Shown piece after piece: positions 23,972 to 35,900 of a stretch of 64,000 bases of DNA. The DNA comes from Blastocladiella emersonii ATCC 22665. Lineage: Eukaryota; Blastocladiomycota; Blastocladiomycetes; Blastocladiales; Blastocladiaceae. The stretch lies in NCBI GenBank assembly GCA_025594325.1, contig JANHCV010000001.1:3720001-3784000 (forward strand). The letters run 5' to 3'. The translations under genes were made by a program, and so were the position numbers. The first letter of the stretch is position 1, and each line of letters begins with the position of its first letter. The notes below the pieces were generated by a model. The model saw only the letters and a program-made list of their open reading frames with translations, searched no databases and had not been told where the DNA came from.

Positions 23972-24094
23972 CGATATATGTTCCCCTCACCTCCCACTTG
24001 ACTCGAAACAACGATCCATTTCTTGGCACGCGCAAAGTGATAGCTTATATACAGTTGGTGATGTGATCCAGAGCGAGGGGTGCGAGAGGAAATA

Positions 24095-25010
24095 CTAATT
24101 CAGGGTCGCCGTAACAGGCTTGAGGATGCGGCGGCGCGCGCGGCCGCCGGCCTTGGTCTCGGACGCGGTCGGGCGCGACTTGGCCGTGACCTCGGCGATC
24201 ATCTGGTCGAATGCGTCGCGCGGCTGCGGTGGCGCGGTGGATTCCACGCGCCGCTTCTTGGAGTCGGAGACGAACGAGATGGCCGCCGAGGCGGGTCCCT
24301 GCGACGCGCGCACCGAGGATGACGCCGAAGAGGAGCCCGAGCCCGCGTGCGACGATCGCTGCGTCGACTCGGACAGGGCGTGCCGCTGGGCGAGCTTCTT
24401 CTGCAGGCCGCGGTACATGAGATTTCGCGCGGGCCCGACGGGCTGGTTGTCGAGCCCCTCCTGCCCCGCCATGGCACGCGTCGCGCCGGCCGTCTTGGGG
24501 AACGCCGTGATCTTGGACAGCTCCGACAGCATGTCCTCGGGCACGGCCTCAGGCTCGTCGTCGTCGACCTCCTCGAACTGGTCTGGCGGGTACAGGATCG
24601 CGCGCACGGCCTTGACCTGCTCGATGGACAGCGGGCCGGGGTGCTCGCCCACCATGCGCAGGAGCGCGGCGCGGGCGTCGGCCGTCTCTTTCGGGTCGGC
24701 GCGGGCGTGGCGTGGCCGCGGTGTCGCGGCATCGGACTCGTCGCCGTCCTCGTCCTCGCGCACGCGGCTGCGGATGGGCGAGTCGACGCTGCTCGCGGCC
24801 GGGCGGTAGCCGGACGCTGCGACCGAGGTCACGGCCCGCCGCGCGATAAACGATCCGGGACCACCTGGTTTCGGGGTGCCAGAGCGTGCCGGGGTCGCCC
24901 CAAACTACACCGCACGCGCTCGTGAGTCAGCGCGCGCCGCGATGGACTCGGTCGGTCGGCGACGAGACGGAGGCACTCACCAGATTATTGCTTTGGCGAG
25001 GCTGATACAT
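24095..25010 (-). CDS. Unknown short protein, mostly disordered
   Basis: Two exons, 25010-24981 and 24904-24095, joined across a 76-nt GTGAG...TAG intron, give 279 residues. Exon 1 is only ten codons; it was chosen because it supplies an ATG and joins in frame to an open segment with no ATG of its own. Residues about 60-125 form the only ordered-looking part, helical and ending in an acidic stretch rich in Asp, Glu and Pro. The rest is Ser/Arg/Ala-rich with basic clusters such as KKRR that could be nuclear localisation signals. No family is recognised. It is divergent from the myosin gene and convergent with the preceding membrane protein. Confidence 0.65.
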
Positions 25011-25128
25011 GGGATTGCATGGAGTGGTGGGTGCAGCGATAGGGTTGAGGAGATGTGCGAGGGACGGGAAGACGACGGCGAGCAGCGCGGGGAGACGATT
25101 CGAGCCTGATCAGCCCATCACCTGACAG

Positions 25129-25252
25129 ACGCGTGGCCGCTGCTTGTTCGCGAGACGCGTCTCCCGCCGCGCGCGCGCTCGACCGCTCTCACACGCCCGC
25201 CCGCCTTGTCGCGACGCGTCGTTCTTGCCACCGCCGCACGAGCGCGACGCGT
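25129..25252. promoter_or_regulatory. Cluster of four ACGCGT boxes upstream of myosin II
   Basis: ACGCGT occurs at 25129-25134, 25155-25160, 25214-25219 and 25247-25252, all in the 485-bp region between the divergent start codons at 25010 and 25496. Most copies lie in a GCGACGCGT or GAGACGCGTCTC context. The motif matches the MCB box of G1/S-regulated yeast genes. A cell-cycle role for this promoter is inferred. Confidence 0.4.
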
Positions 25253-25495
25253 GCCTGCGAGCGCCTCCCCGTGCCCCTTCTCTCCCCGACCCCCCTGCTG
25301 GATCGACAGGCAAGCAGGCAAGTCGTGGCCACGCACTCGCACGCGAGGCCCCTCCTCCTCCTTCCATCCCAACGCCGGTGGCTCGGCCATCCACCACCCT
25401 CACTCATTGCACTGGTCGCCCCCACTCCATTCAAGTCTGTGTCGCCGCTGGACCGCGCCTGACTGCCCGCAACGACCACGACGACCACCACCACC

Positions 25496-28400
25496 ATGGC
25501 GGCACCCAACGATGCCGGCGCCTACCTGCGCACCACGGCGCAGCGGCTGACGGTCGACGCCGTCGCCATGGCCGCCTTCAACGAGAAGAAGTGGCTGTGG
25601 GTCCCCGACGCGGCCGAGGGCTACGTCCCCGCCCACGTCGTCAAGGAGAATGGCGACGACAATGTCACCATCAAGACGAGCGACGAGAAGGTACGCTCTT
25701 CCGACCGTGTGCCGCCGTGCCGCCGCGTATCACTCACACCTACACCTGTCCGTGGGTCCGTAGGAGCGCGTCGTCAACATCAACGACACGCAAAAGATGA
25801 ACCCGCCCAAGTTCGACAAGGTCGAGGACATGGCCGAGCTCGCCTACCTCAACGAGGCCTCGGTCGTGCACAACCTGCGGCTCCGCTACCACTCGAACCT
25901 GATCTACGTACGTTTTGCGTGGTAACCCGCCCCGACGACCACTAACCCCTCTCGCTCCGCTCCGGACAGACCTACTCGGGCCTCTTCCTCGTCGCAGTCA
26001 ACCCGTACCACCGCCTGCCCATCTACACGGAGCAGGTCATCATGTCGTACCGGAACAAGAAACGCGCCGAGATGCCGCCGCACGTCTTTGCCGTCACCGA
26101 CTCGGCCTACCGCGACATGCTCCAGGACCGCGAGAACCAGTCGATCCTCATCACGTACGTGCGCTGCACTCTCTCCGCTCGAACTCAGGTCACTGACACG
26201 CCACTGCTGATCCGAATAGCGGCGAGTCGGGCGCCGGGAAGACCGAGAACACGAAAAAGGTGATCCAGTACCTGGCCTACATTGCCGGCGACAAGTCGGC
26301 CAGCAACAAGGGCATGGGCAAGCTCGAGCAGCAGATCCTGCAGGCCAACCCGATCCTCGAGTCGTTCGGCAACGCCCAGACCATCCGCAACAACAACTCG
26401 TCGCGGTTCGGCAAGTTTGTCCGCATCGAGTTCAACTCGGCCGGCCAGATCTCGGGCGCCAACATTGAAAAGTACCTGCTCGAGAAGTCGCGCGTCACCC
26501 ACCAGACGGCCAAGGAGCGCAACTACCACATCTTCTACCAGATGCTCAAGGGGTCGAGCCCCGAGCTCAAGCGTACGCGTTTTTCATCATCGCGCGCGAC
26601 GAGGTGAGCGGCCGACTGACCTCGCTCATGACGTGTAGGCCAGCTGCTCCTTGACGGCAACCTCAACAGCTACCAGTTCACCAAGGCGTCCAACAAGAAC
26701 ATTGACGGCGTCGACGACGTGGCCGACTTCAAGTCGCTGCAGGAGTCCATGGACATCATGGGGTTCTCGCCCGAGGAGCAGACCGACTTCTTCCGCGCCG
26801 TGGCCGCGGTGCTCCTGCTCGGCAACATCACGTCGACGCCCGACCGCGAGCAGCAGGCACAGATCAACGACACGCTGCCGTGCGAGAAGGTGTGCCACGT
26901 GCTCGGGATCCCGGTGCAGGACTTCATCAAGGGCCTGACCAAGCCCAAGATCAAGGCGGGCCGCGACTGGGTCACGCAGTCGCGCACGCCCGAGCAGGTG
27001 ACGAGCTCGGTCGAGGCCCTGGCGCGCGCCCTGTACGAGCGCATGTTCTCGCGGCTCGTCGACCGCATCAACAGCGCGCTCGACCAGCCGTCGAGCCGGT
27101 CCACGTTCATCGGCGTGCTCGATATCGCCGGGTTCGAGATCTTCGAGATCAACTCGTTCGAGCAGCTGTGCATCAACTACACCAACGAGCGCCTCCAGCA
27201 GTTCTTCAACCACCACATGTTTATTCTCGAGCAAGAAGAGTACAAGCGCGAGGGCATCGAGTGGAAGTTCATCGACTTTGGTCTCGACCTGCAGCCGACC
27301 ATCGACCTGATCGAGAAGACCAACCCGATCGGCATCCTGTCGTGCCTCGACGAGGAGTGCGTGATGCCCAAGGCCACGGACAAGACGTTTGCCGAGAAGC
27401 TGCACGGGCTGTGGAAGGGCAAGTCGAACAAGTACGAGGTGCCGCGGTTCCAGGCCGGGTTCATCATCCACCACTACGCCGGCAAGGTCGAGTACAACGT
27501 GACGGGCTGGCTCGACCGCAACAAGGACCCGCTCAACGAGAACGTGACGCGGCTCCTGGCCACGTCGTCGGAGCGGTTTGTGGCGTCGCTGTTCAGCGAC
27601 TTCCTCGGCGACGGCGAGGACGCGCCGGCGCGCGCCCCGACCACGGCGTCGGGCGCGCCCAAGGCCATGATCGTCAAGAAGGGCGCGTTCCGCACCGTCG
27701 CGCAGCGCCACAAGGAGCAGCTCGTGTCGCTCATGGGCCAGCTGTACTCGACGCAGCCGCACTTCGTGCGGTGCATCATCCCGAACGAGGAAAAGCGGCC
27801 CGGCAAGCTCACGGTGCCGCTGGTCCTCGAGCAGCTGCGGTGCAACGGCGTGCTCGAGGGCATCCGCATCTGCCGCGCCGGGTTCCCGAACCGGCTGCCG
27901 TTTGCCGAGTTCCGCCAGCGGTACGAGATCCTGTGCCCGGGCCTGATCCCCAAGGGGTTCATGGACGGGCGCAAGGCGACGCAGACGATCCTCGAGTCGC
28001 TCGCGCTCGACGTGAACCAGTACCGGATCGGCAGCTCGAAAGTCTTCTTCCGCGCGGGCGTGCTGGCCGAGCTCGAGGAGATCCGCGATGTGAAGCTCGG
28101 CAAGATCATCTCCGGGTTCCAGGCGCAGTGCCGCGGGTTCCTCGCGCGCAAGATGCACCGGCGCAAGCTCGACCAGGTCAAGGCCATCAAGCTCGTGCAG
28201 CGCAACGCGCGCATCTACGTGCAGCTGCGCGAGTGGGCGTGGTGGAAGCTGTACGCCAAAGTCAAGCCGCTGCTCAACGTCGGCCGCATGGACGACGAGC
28301 TGCGCCGCAAGGAGGAGAACATTCTCGAGCTCAAGGACCAGATGACCCGCACCAAGGAGGAGCGCGACCAGCTCGACGCCCTGCGCGCTCAGCTCGAGAC

Positions 28401-31400
28401 CGAGAAGCGCCAGTACGAGGACCTGCTCAAGTCGGAGCAGTCGGCCGCCGCCGACCAGGCTGTGATCCTGTCGCGCGCGCAGGAGCGCCTCGCCGCGCTG
28501 CAGGACGAGCTCGACGCCTTCAACAAGGAGTACGCCGAGCTCGAGCGCGCGCACGACGAGGCCACGGTCAAGCGCATGAAGCTCGAGGTCGAGCACAAGG
28601 AGGTGTCCGAGATGCTCGCCGAGGAGAAGCAGCTCGTCGAGCGGCTCGAAAAGGAGCGCGCCGCCAAGGAGGCCCGCGTCAAGCAGCTCGAGCAGGACCT
28701 GGCCGGCAGCTCGGCGTCGGTGGCCAAGCTCGAGGCCGACAAGAAGTCGCTCGAGCAGGCCGTGGCCGACTACGAGCGCCAGCTGTCGAGCGGGTCCGAG
28801 AAGGAGGTGGAGCTCGTTAAGGCCAAGAAGCGGCTCGAGGCGCAGCTGCAGGAGGCCGAGGAGCGCTCGCTGCGCCAGGAGTCGGAGCTCGCGTCGCTCC
28901 ACGGCAAGCGCCAGGCCCTCGAGAACGAGCTGACCACGGTCAAGACGTCCCTCCTCGACGTGCAGCGCGCCAAGACGGACCTCGAGAACCTCGTCAAACG
29001 CAAGGAGTCGGAGATCGAGTCCATGTCGTCGCAGCTCAAGACGGAGTCGTCGGAGCGCGAGGCCGCCGAGAAGGCGCGCCGCGACCTGCAGTCCAAGATC
29101 GCGGTGCTCGAGGAGCAGCTGCAGAGCGAGACGGCCGAGAAGGAGCGGCTCGCCAAGCAGCGCAAGAAGCTCGAGGCCGAGTTCGACGACCTCAAGCACG
29201 TGGTCGACGACAAGAACGACCAGGAGTCCAAGAACCAGGAGCTGCGGCGCCTGCGCGAGTCGGAGCTCACGGACCTCAAGACGCAGCTGCAGATGCTCCA
29301 GCAGGAGCAGGAGGAGGCCAAGCGCAAGAACCTGGCCGCGTACGAGACGCTGCGCAAGGACTCGGAGTCGGTGCTCGCCGAGCGCAACAACATCAACAAG
29401 CAGCGGCTCGCGCTCGAGAAGAAGACCATCGACCTGCAGAACGAGCTGGACGAGCTCATGGACACCAAGAACAAGCTCGAGAAGGCCAAGCGCCAGCTCG
29501 ACGTGGACCTGAGCGCGTCCAAGGCCCGCACGCTCGAGCTCGAGGACAAGGTCTCGGAGCTGTCGGCCAGCAAGGAGACGCTCGAGAAGCAGCTCGCCGC
29601 GTCCAACGCGCGCGTCGAGGAGGAGGACGGCAAGGCCGAGCGCCTCGAGAAGGAGCGCGCCCAGCTCATCAAGCAGCTCGAGGCGGTCCGCGAGGAGCTC
29701 GAGGACGAGGCGCGCAAGCGCACCTCGGCCGAGTCACAGCGCAAGAAGTTGCAGTCGGAGCTCGCCGACCTGCAGTCCAAGGTGGCCGCCGACGAGGTTA
29801 CTGCGGCCGACCTCCAGCGCCGTCTCGCGGCCAAGACGCAGGAGGTGGACGCGCTCAAGGAAAAGTACACGCGCGACGCGACCGAGCGCGGCGCCGAGCT
29901 CGAGGAGGGCCGCAAGAAGCTCGAGCGCGAGATGCAGGACCTCAAGGGCAAGCTGGGCGAGTCCGAGTCGGCCGTGGCCAACCTCGAGAAGGCCAAGGCG
30001 CGGCTGACGACCGAGGTCGAGGACCTGCGGCTCGAGATTGAGCGCGAGCACACGTTTGCGCGGCAGGCCGAGAAGCTGCAGAAGCAGACCGAGAGCGACA
30101 TGCTGGCGCTCAACGCGGTTGTCGACAACGAGCGCCGCCAGCGCGAGCTCGCCGAGGCCAAGTGCCGCACGCTGCAGTCGAGCCTCGACTCGGTCCAGAT
30201 GCAGCTCGAGGACAAGCAGCAGGCGTTCCTGTCGCTGCAGCGCAGCAAGAACGACCTCGAGTCGGAGCTCAAGTCGCTCATCAACGAGATTGGCGACGGC
30301 GGCAAGAACGTGCACGACCTCGAAAAGGCCAAGAAGAAGCTCGAGGCGCGGATCGAGGAGCTGACGGCGCAGCTCGAGGAGGAGGAGGCGGCGCGCAAGA
30401 AGGCCGAGGACGCGCGGCGCCGGTCCGAGGAGCAGTTTGCCGAGTACCGCCAGTCGACGGAGCAGGACTCGCTCGCCAAGGAGGCGCTGCACGAGGAGAC
30501 GCGCAAGATGTTCCAGCGCGAGATCAACGAGCTCGGCATGCGCCTCGACGACGAGATCGCGGCCAAGAGCGAGCTCGTCAAGAACAAGAAGAAGCTCGAG
30601 GCCGACCTGCTCGAGCTCACGTCCAAGGAGGACAACTCGAACAAGTCCAAGACGGACCTCGAGAAGCTCAAGCGCAAGGCCGAGACGCAGCTGCGCGAGG
30701 TGCAGGCGCGGCTCGAGGCCGAGGAGCGCGCGCGCAAGAACTTCGAGGAGCTCGCGCAGCGCCACGAGAAGAAGGCCGGCACGCTGTCGAGCGAGGTCGA
30801 GCGGCTCGAGCAGGCCGTGGAGGCGACAGAGCGCGAGCGCAAGAAGCTCGAGAAGCGCGTCGAGGAGCTCGCCAGCGAGCTCGAGGGCGGCGAGGGCGGC
30901 AGCAAGGCGCAGCTGCTCGAGGCCAAGAAAAAGCTCGACCGCGACCTCGCCCGCATGCGCGAGGAGCTCGAGCAGGAGCAGGAGCTGCGCCAGCACCTCG
31001 AGTCGCAGCGCCGCGAGGGCCTCTCGGACGTGGAGTCGGCGCGCGGTCGGTTCAAGGAGGAGTACGAGGAGAAGATCGAGAAGCTCGAGGAGTCGCGCCG
31101 CGCCCTGCTCGCGTCGCAGCGCCTGTCGCAGCAGGAGCTCGAGCACAAGCAGCGCGACATGGAGTCGCTCGAGAAGCAGCGGCGCCTGCAGCAGGCCGAG
31201 CTCGACCAGCTCAAGGAGCGGCTCGAGCAGGAGATTGCGGCCAAGAACGACGAGCTCGCGATGCGCCGCAAGCTCACGACCGAGGCCAAGGACCTGCAGA
31301 CCAAGCTCGAGATGGAGATGGCCAAGACGCTCGAGCTCTCGGACAGCCTCGCCCTGTTCAAGTCGCGCGCGGACCAGGCCATCTCGCGGCTCGAGGTCAG

Positions 31401-32706
31401 CGAGATGGCGCGCCTCAAGGCCGAGAAGTCGGAGGGCTCGCTCAAGCTGCAGCTCAAGGAGGCCGAGGAGACGCTGGCCGAGGTGAGCAAGGACAAGAAG
31501 ATTGCCGAGGACCGCATCAAGGCGTTCGAGGTGGAGCTGCGCGAGCTGTCGGCGCGCGCCGAGGAGGAGTCGGCCGATCTCGGCGAGGCGCAGGTCGCGC
31601 GGCGCAAGCTCGCGCACGAGATGGAGGAGGAGCGCGAGCGCCACAAGCGCGAGATAGAGGAGCGCGAGCAGCAGCTCGACCAGTTCAAGCGCCGGTACCA
31701 GGCGCAGCTCAAGGAGCTGTCGAGCGAGGTCGAGATGGAGCGCCGCAACAACCTGCGCATCAAGGAGGAGCTCAAGGGCTTCGAGTCCGAGAACACGGAC
31801 CTCGCGGCGCGCCTCGACGAGGAGCACCGCGCCAAGATCGCGCTGCTCAAGGAGCGCGAGCGGCTCGAGACCAAGGCTGCCGACATTGCGCGCCAGTACG
31901 CGGACGCGCTCACGGCCAACGACGACTACCAGAACCAGATCACCAAGCACATTGCGCAGATCCGCGAGGTGCGCGCGCAGCTGCTCGAGGTCGAGGCGCA
32001 GAAGGCCGTGCTCGAGAAGACCAAGAAGAACCTAGACGCGCGCATCGAGGAGCTGACGGATCAGTACTGCGAGGCGACCAAGGCCCGCAACACGGCGCAG
32101 GGCAGCCTGTCGGCGCTCGAGCAGGAGGTGCTCGGCCTCCGGCTGACGGCAGAGGAGAGCGAGGAGCGCGCGCAGGTCGCGCAGGAGAAGCTGTCCAAGG
32201 CCGAGCTCGCGCTGCAGCAGTCGCAGGCCGAGGTGATCCGGTGTAAGGACCTGGTCGACGACGCGGAGCGGGCGCGGCTCAGCCTCGAGAAGCAGACCAA
32301 AGAGCTCACGCTGCGCGTCATGGAGCTCGAGAGCGCGACGCTCGGCGAGGGCGGCAAGGCCGTGGGTCGGCTGCAGGCGCGCATCGACGAGCTCGTGGCC
32401 GCGCTCGAGAAGGAGACGCGCGACAAGGAGGAGGCGACGCGCAACTCGCGCAAGGCCGACCGCACCGTCAAGGACCTGCAGCTGCAGCTCGCGGACCGCG
32501 ACAAGCAGAAGCAGCGCATGGACGAGGAGCTCGAGAAGGCCGAGGCCAAGGTGAAGCGGCTCAAGTCCCAGGTCGACGAGATGGAGGCCAACGACTCGAA
32601 CCTGCAGCTCGCCAAGCGGCGACTCGAGCGCGAGCTCCAGGACTCGCTCGAGCGCGCAAACCGGCTGGAAGCCGAGTCCAAGCGGCTCAAGGCGCGTGCT
32701 GTCTGA
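25496..32706 (+). CDS. Class II myosin heavy chain
   Basis: Five exons (25496-25690, 25764-25907, 25970-26154, 26220-26572, 26639-32706) give 2314 residues. The N-terminal SH3-like region is followed by the motor: P-loop GESGAGKT at residues 176-183, switch I SSRFGKF near 225, switch [10 protein letters not shown] near 454 and the converter end near 770. One or two IQ-type light-chain sites lie at about 778-840, and a [12 protein letters not shown] junction leads into the rod. Residues from about 850 to the end are an almost unbroken heptad coiled coil with no obvious non-helical tail. Class II myosin drives contractile-ring constriction in opisthokonts and amoebozoans. The rod, about 1460 residues, is longer than that of animal non-muscle myosin II (about 1100). 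Confidence 0.95.
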
Positions 32707-32966
32707 TTTTACTATTCAATCCACTCTGCCGTTATTTTTCATCGCAATCAATCAACTATTTCTGTTCTCCAATGAAGTCTCTCTCGAGCAAGGGGAACGA
32801 GAATGTGCAAGTATGGCTGGACCGACAGTCCGAAGACGCGTTGCGCCACATCGCGCCCCGTTTCAGCCCGAGCTTCGCGCCATCAGCACGAATGGAGGTC
32901 AAGTGAATGGATGCAGTGTATGAAAATGATTTGCCATGATGAGAGAGTGTCGATAAGGACGGGAGC
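32707..32966. other. Convergent 3' intergenic region
   Basis: These 260 bp between the stop codons of the myosin gene and the large minus-strand gene are AT-richer than the flanks, as expected for 3' UTRs. No ORF of note. Confidence 0.6.
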
Positions 32967-35900
32967 TCAATCAAAGTCGCTGTCGCGCAAGAGCAAGTGT
33001 TCGAGCGCCGCGTCCTCAAGGAGCTGCTCGAGCAGCTCATCGACCGCGAGCTCAAGCTTCTCCTTCTGAAACTCCTCGACCGTCGGGACCGGCGGTTTCG
33101 GCGCGACCGATGGGGCAGGAGAACTCGTCGCCGCGGGACCAGGTCGACCAGCCGCTGCCCTGCGGTACTCGTCGCGCAGGTCCTGCAGGATCCAGACGTC
33201 GACGGCGTCGTTGTGCTTGGCCGCGAGCTCGAGGTCGTGCTTGACCGAGGCGACCAGCTCGCGGTACAGATACACAGCGGGGATGGACGTGCACGCGTCG
33301 CCGAGCCGGGCAAAGAAGGCGTCGCGGAAGTCGGACGCGAGGTCGGCGAGGATCTGGTTGGCGCCACCGTTGCGGTAGATGGGGTGGGCAACGGGGCCGA
33401 GAGCCGAGGTGCGCGTGATGGTATCGTGGTGGTGGAGCAGCAGGAACGAGAGGTACCGCTCAGCGTAGTCGGCCTTGACGATGCCGTCGGGGGCGGCGGT
33501 GGCGACCGTCTGCGTCTCGAGCTGGATCGAGTCGAGGCCTACCGTGTCGGCCGCAGCGCCCGTCATGAGCTGGTCGAGGAACTCGTCGACGGCCGTATCG
33601 AGGAGTGGGAGCAGGTCCTCGTCGACGGCAAGGCTGGCCGGCGCGGGAGGGGAAACTGGTGCGGCGGGCGCTGGCGAAGCGGGTTCCGCGCCAGCAACCT
33701 CGACGTCGGCGGCCGTCGAAACGAGCACCGGGGCACTCGTCTCGTCAAACGAGTCCATGCTGTACTCCTTGGCCGACTCGGACTCGCCCTCGGCAGACTC
33801 GGCGACCTGGCTGGCCGAGGAGGCGGTCGACGACGACTCGACCGACTCGATGGTCGTGTCGTTGGACGGCCCACTGGGCGACAGGTCGAGACCGCTTGCC
33901 GTTGCGGAAGCCGGCGGGAGCGGCTACACCTTGGGCGCGACAGGGTCCATCGCGATGGATGATGGCGAGGACTGGAGCGCAGGCGCAGCGTACGACGGCG
34001 AAGCCACGGTCGAAGCGGGGCCCGCTTCGCTCGCGGTCGCGTCGTTGCCGTGATCCGCGGCGCCGGCGGCGTGAGCGACCGATGCGGGTGTCGGGGTCGC
34101 ACCATCCAGTTCCGCGCGCTCAGCAGCCGCGACAGGCGCGGCGAGCTCGGACGCAGAAGCCGACGCGTCAAAGTCGTTCGAGTAGTCGAGTTCCGAGGCG
34201 GACGGGGCCGAGAGGTTGGTCGCGTCGTCAATCTCGTCTGCGACTGAGGGCATGCTCGACTGGCCGATGGACGTGTCTGCGCGGTCATGGTGCGACGAAA
34301 TGGTGGCCGAGTCGAGCTCGAGTTTCGGCACCGCGGAAGCGGGTTCTGCGTGATCGGCGAGCGAAGCGTGGGACACGGTGGCAGCGGCGAGTTGCTCGGC
34401 GAGCCGGCGCAGCGCGTCGACGTGTGGTAGAGGCGTCGTGGCAGCCGATGTCGAAGCTGGCGCGGAATCGACGCCGGCACGATCCAGGAGAAGTGCCGAG
34501 GGAAGCACAGAAGTCGAAGCCGCGCTCGACTGGTCGACGGGCGAGGCGGAGCCATTCGAGGCCACAACGTCGTCAGCAATCTCGCTTTCGACCGAGTCAG
34601 CCGAGACGGAGCGGTCGAGCCCGAGCGAAGCAGCAGGATCGGCGCGCGACAGCGGATCGCGTGTTAGCGCCGACCCCATATCCTCGTCGGCAGGCGCGTC
34701 GAACGAGTCCATGAGGTATTGGTCGGCCGCGGCGACGCTCGGCTGGGCCTGCCCCGCTTCGACCGGCGGCGGGGATACGCCCCGAGCGGGATTCGCAGCG
34801 GGAACAGTAATCGGCGCGGCGACGGGCTCGGGCTCAGCGCCGACGCGCACGCGAGAGTCGACTACGCTCACCTCCTCGGCCGTGGCCAGCGACTCGGCGA
34901 TCAAGGTCGACACGTCCGAAGCGTCGTCGATCTGCGAATTCTTCGCGCTGGGCGATTTGGCTGACGACCGAGCCGATGAGCGGTGGGACGAGGCCGATGA
35001 AGACGACGCGGAAGGCGGCTGCGCGACCTCAGCAGCCGAACGCGCGGAAGTGAGGGCCGCAGCCGAGCTGGCATCGGCGTGGCTCGCGTCGAGCTCGGGC
35101 AGCGACTCGGCAATGGACGACGAGGCGGAGGCAGCATCAACTGGTGACGCTGGCAAGCTCGACGTCTTGGACGACGTTCGAGTCGACGAACGGCGAGACG
35201 AGGTCGATGAGGAGCGCGAGAGCGAGTGCTGCGAGGGCGCGAGTGCTGCATCAGGTCCAGCCGGCGCAGCGGCCAGCGAGCTCGCCACGGCGACCGACGC
35301 ACCGCTCGCCGCGAGAATCGACGAGAATTCGGCGATAGACGTCGACGCGTTGGACGCCTCGTCAGCGGGCGACGATGGCGCAGTGGACGACGCGGCCGAC
35401 GAGGGAGGCGTGGAGCGGCGCGACGAGCTTGAGGATGCGCGCGAGCTGGACCGCTGCAGGAACGCGGCGACCGAGTGCGGAGCTGCCGAGGTAGAAAAAT
35501 CGTCCGAGACGTCCGCAATCGACTCGGTTACTGACCGCGAAGCTGTCGCAGCCGCATCGTCGGGAACCGAGCCGCTCGCAGCGGAACGGGGCGCCGATGA
35601 CCGAGCCGACGACGAGGCCGACTTGATTCGCCGCTTCGACAAGGAAGTAGCCGACCGCAATGAGGTCGACGAGGCGGACGAGCGGCGCGATCCCGCCGAC
35701 GCGATGGATTCCGCGACCGAGCTGGTCGGCGACGAGGAACCCGTACGCAACGCGCTTGCGGACGGCGCTCCATCCGCCATTTCCGAGCGCGGAGCGGATG
35801 CGACCGATGCGATGGAGCCATAGGCGACGGACGCGGCAGTCGCGTCGACCACCGAGTGGATTGAGGCTGAGGACTTGGCGTCGACGGCGGAAACCGCCTC

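Noticed and set aside
28770-31919. Minus-strand open frame of 1049 codons and overlapping frames at 26626-29199 and 29734-31950
   Set aside because: They are antisense shadows of the myosin coiled coil; the Ser/Arg- or Leu/Glu-rich composition mirrors Glu/Lys/Leu codons on the other strand.
33901-33930. In-frame TAG suggesting a pseudogene or two separate genes
   Set aside because: A GTACGC/CAG intron with correct phase removes it, and both sides share sequence words.
34378-35823. Plus-strand 481-codon Ser/Ala/Asp-rich frame
   Set aside because: It mirrors the low-complexity exon of the minus-strand gene, which has flanking ordered exons and splice joins.
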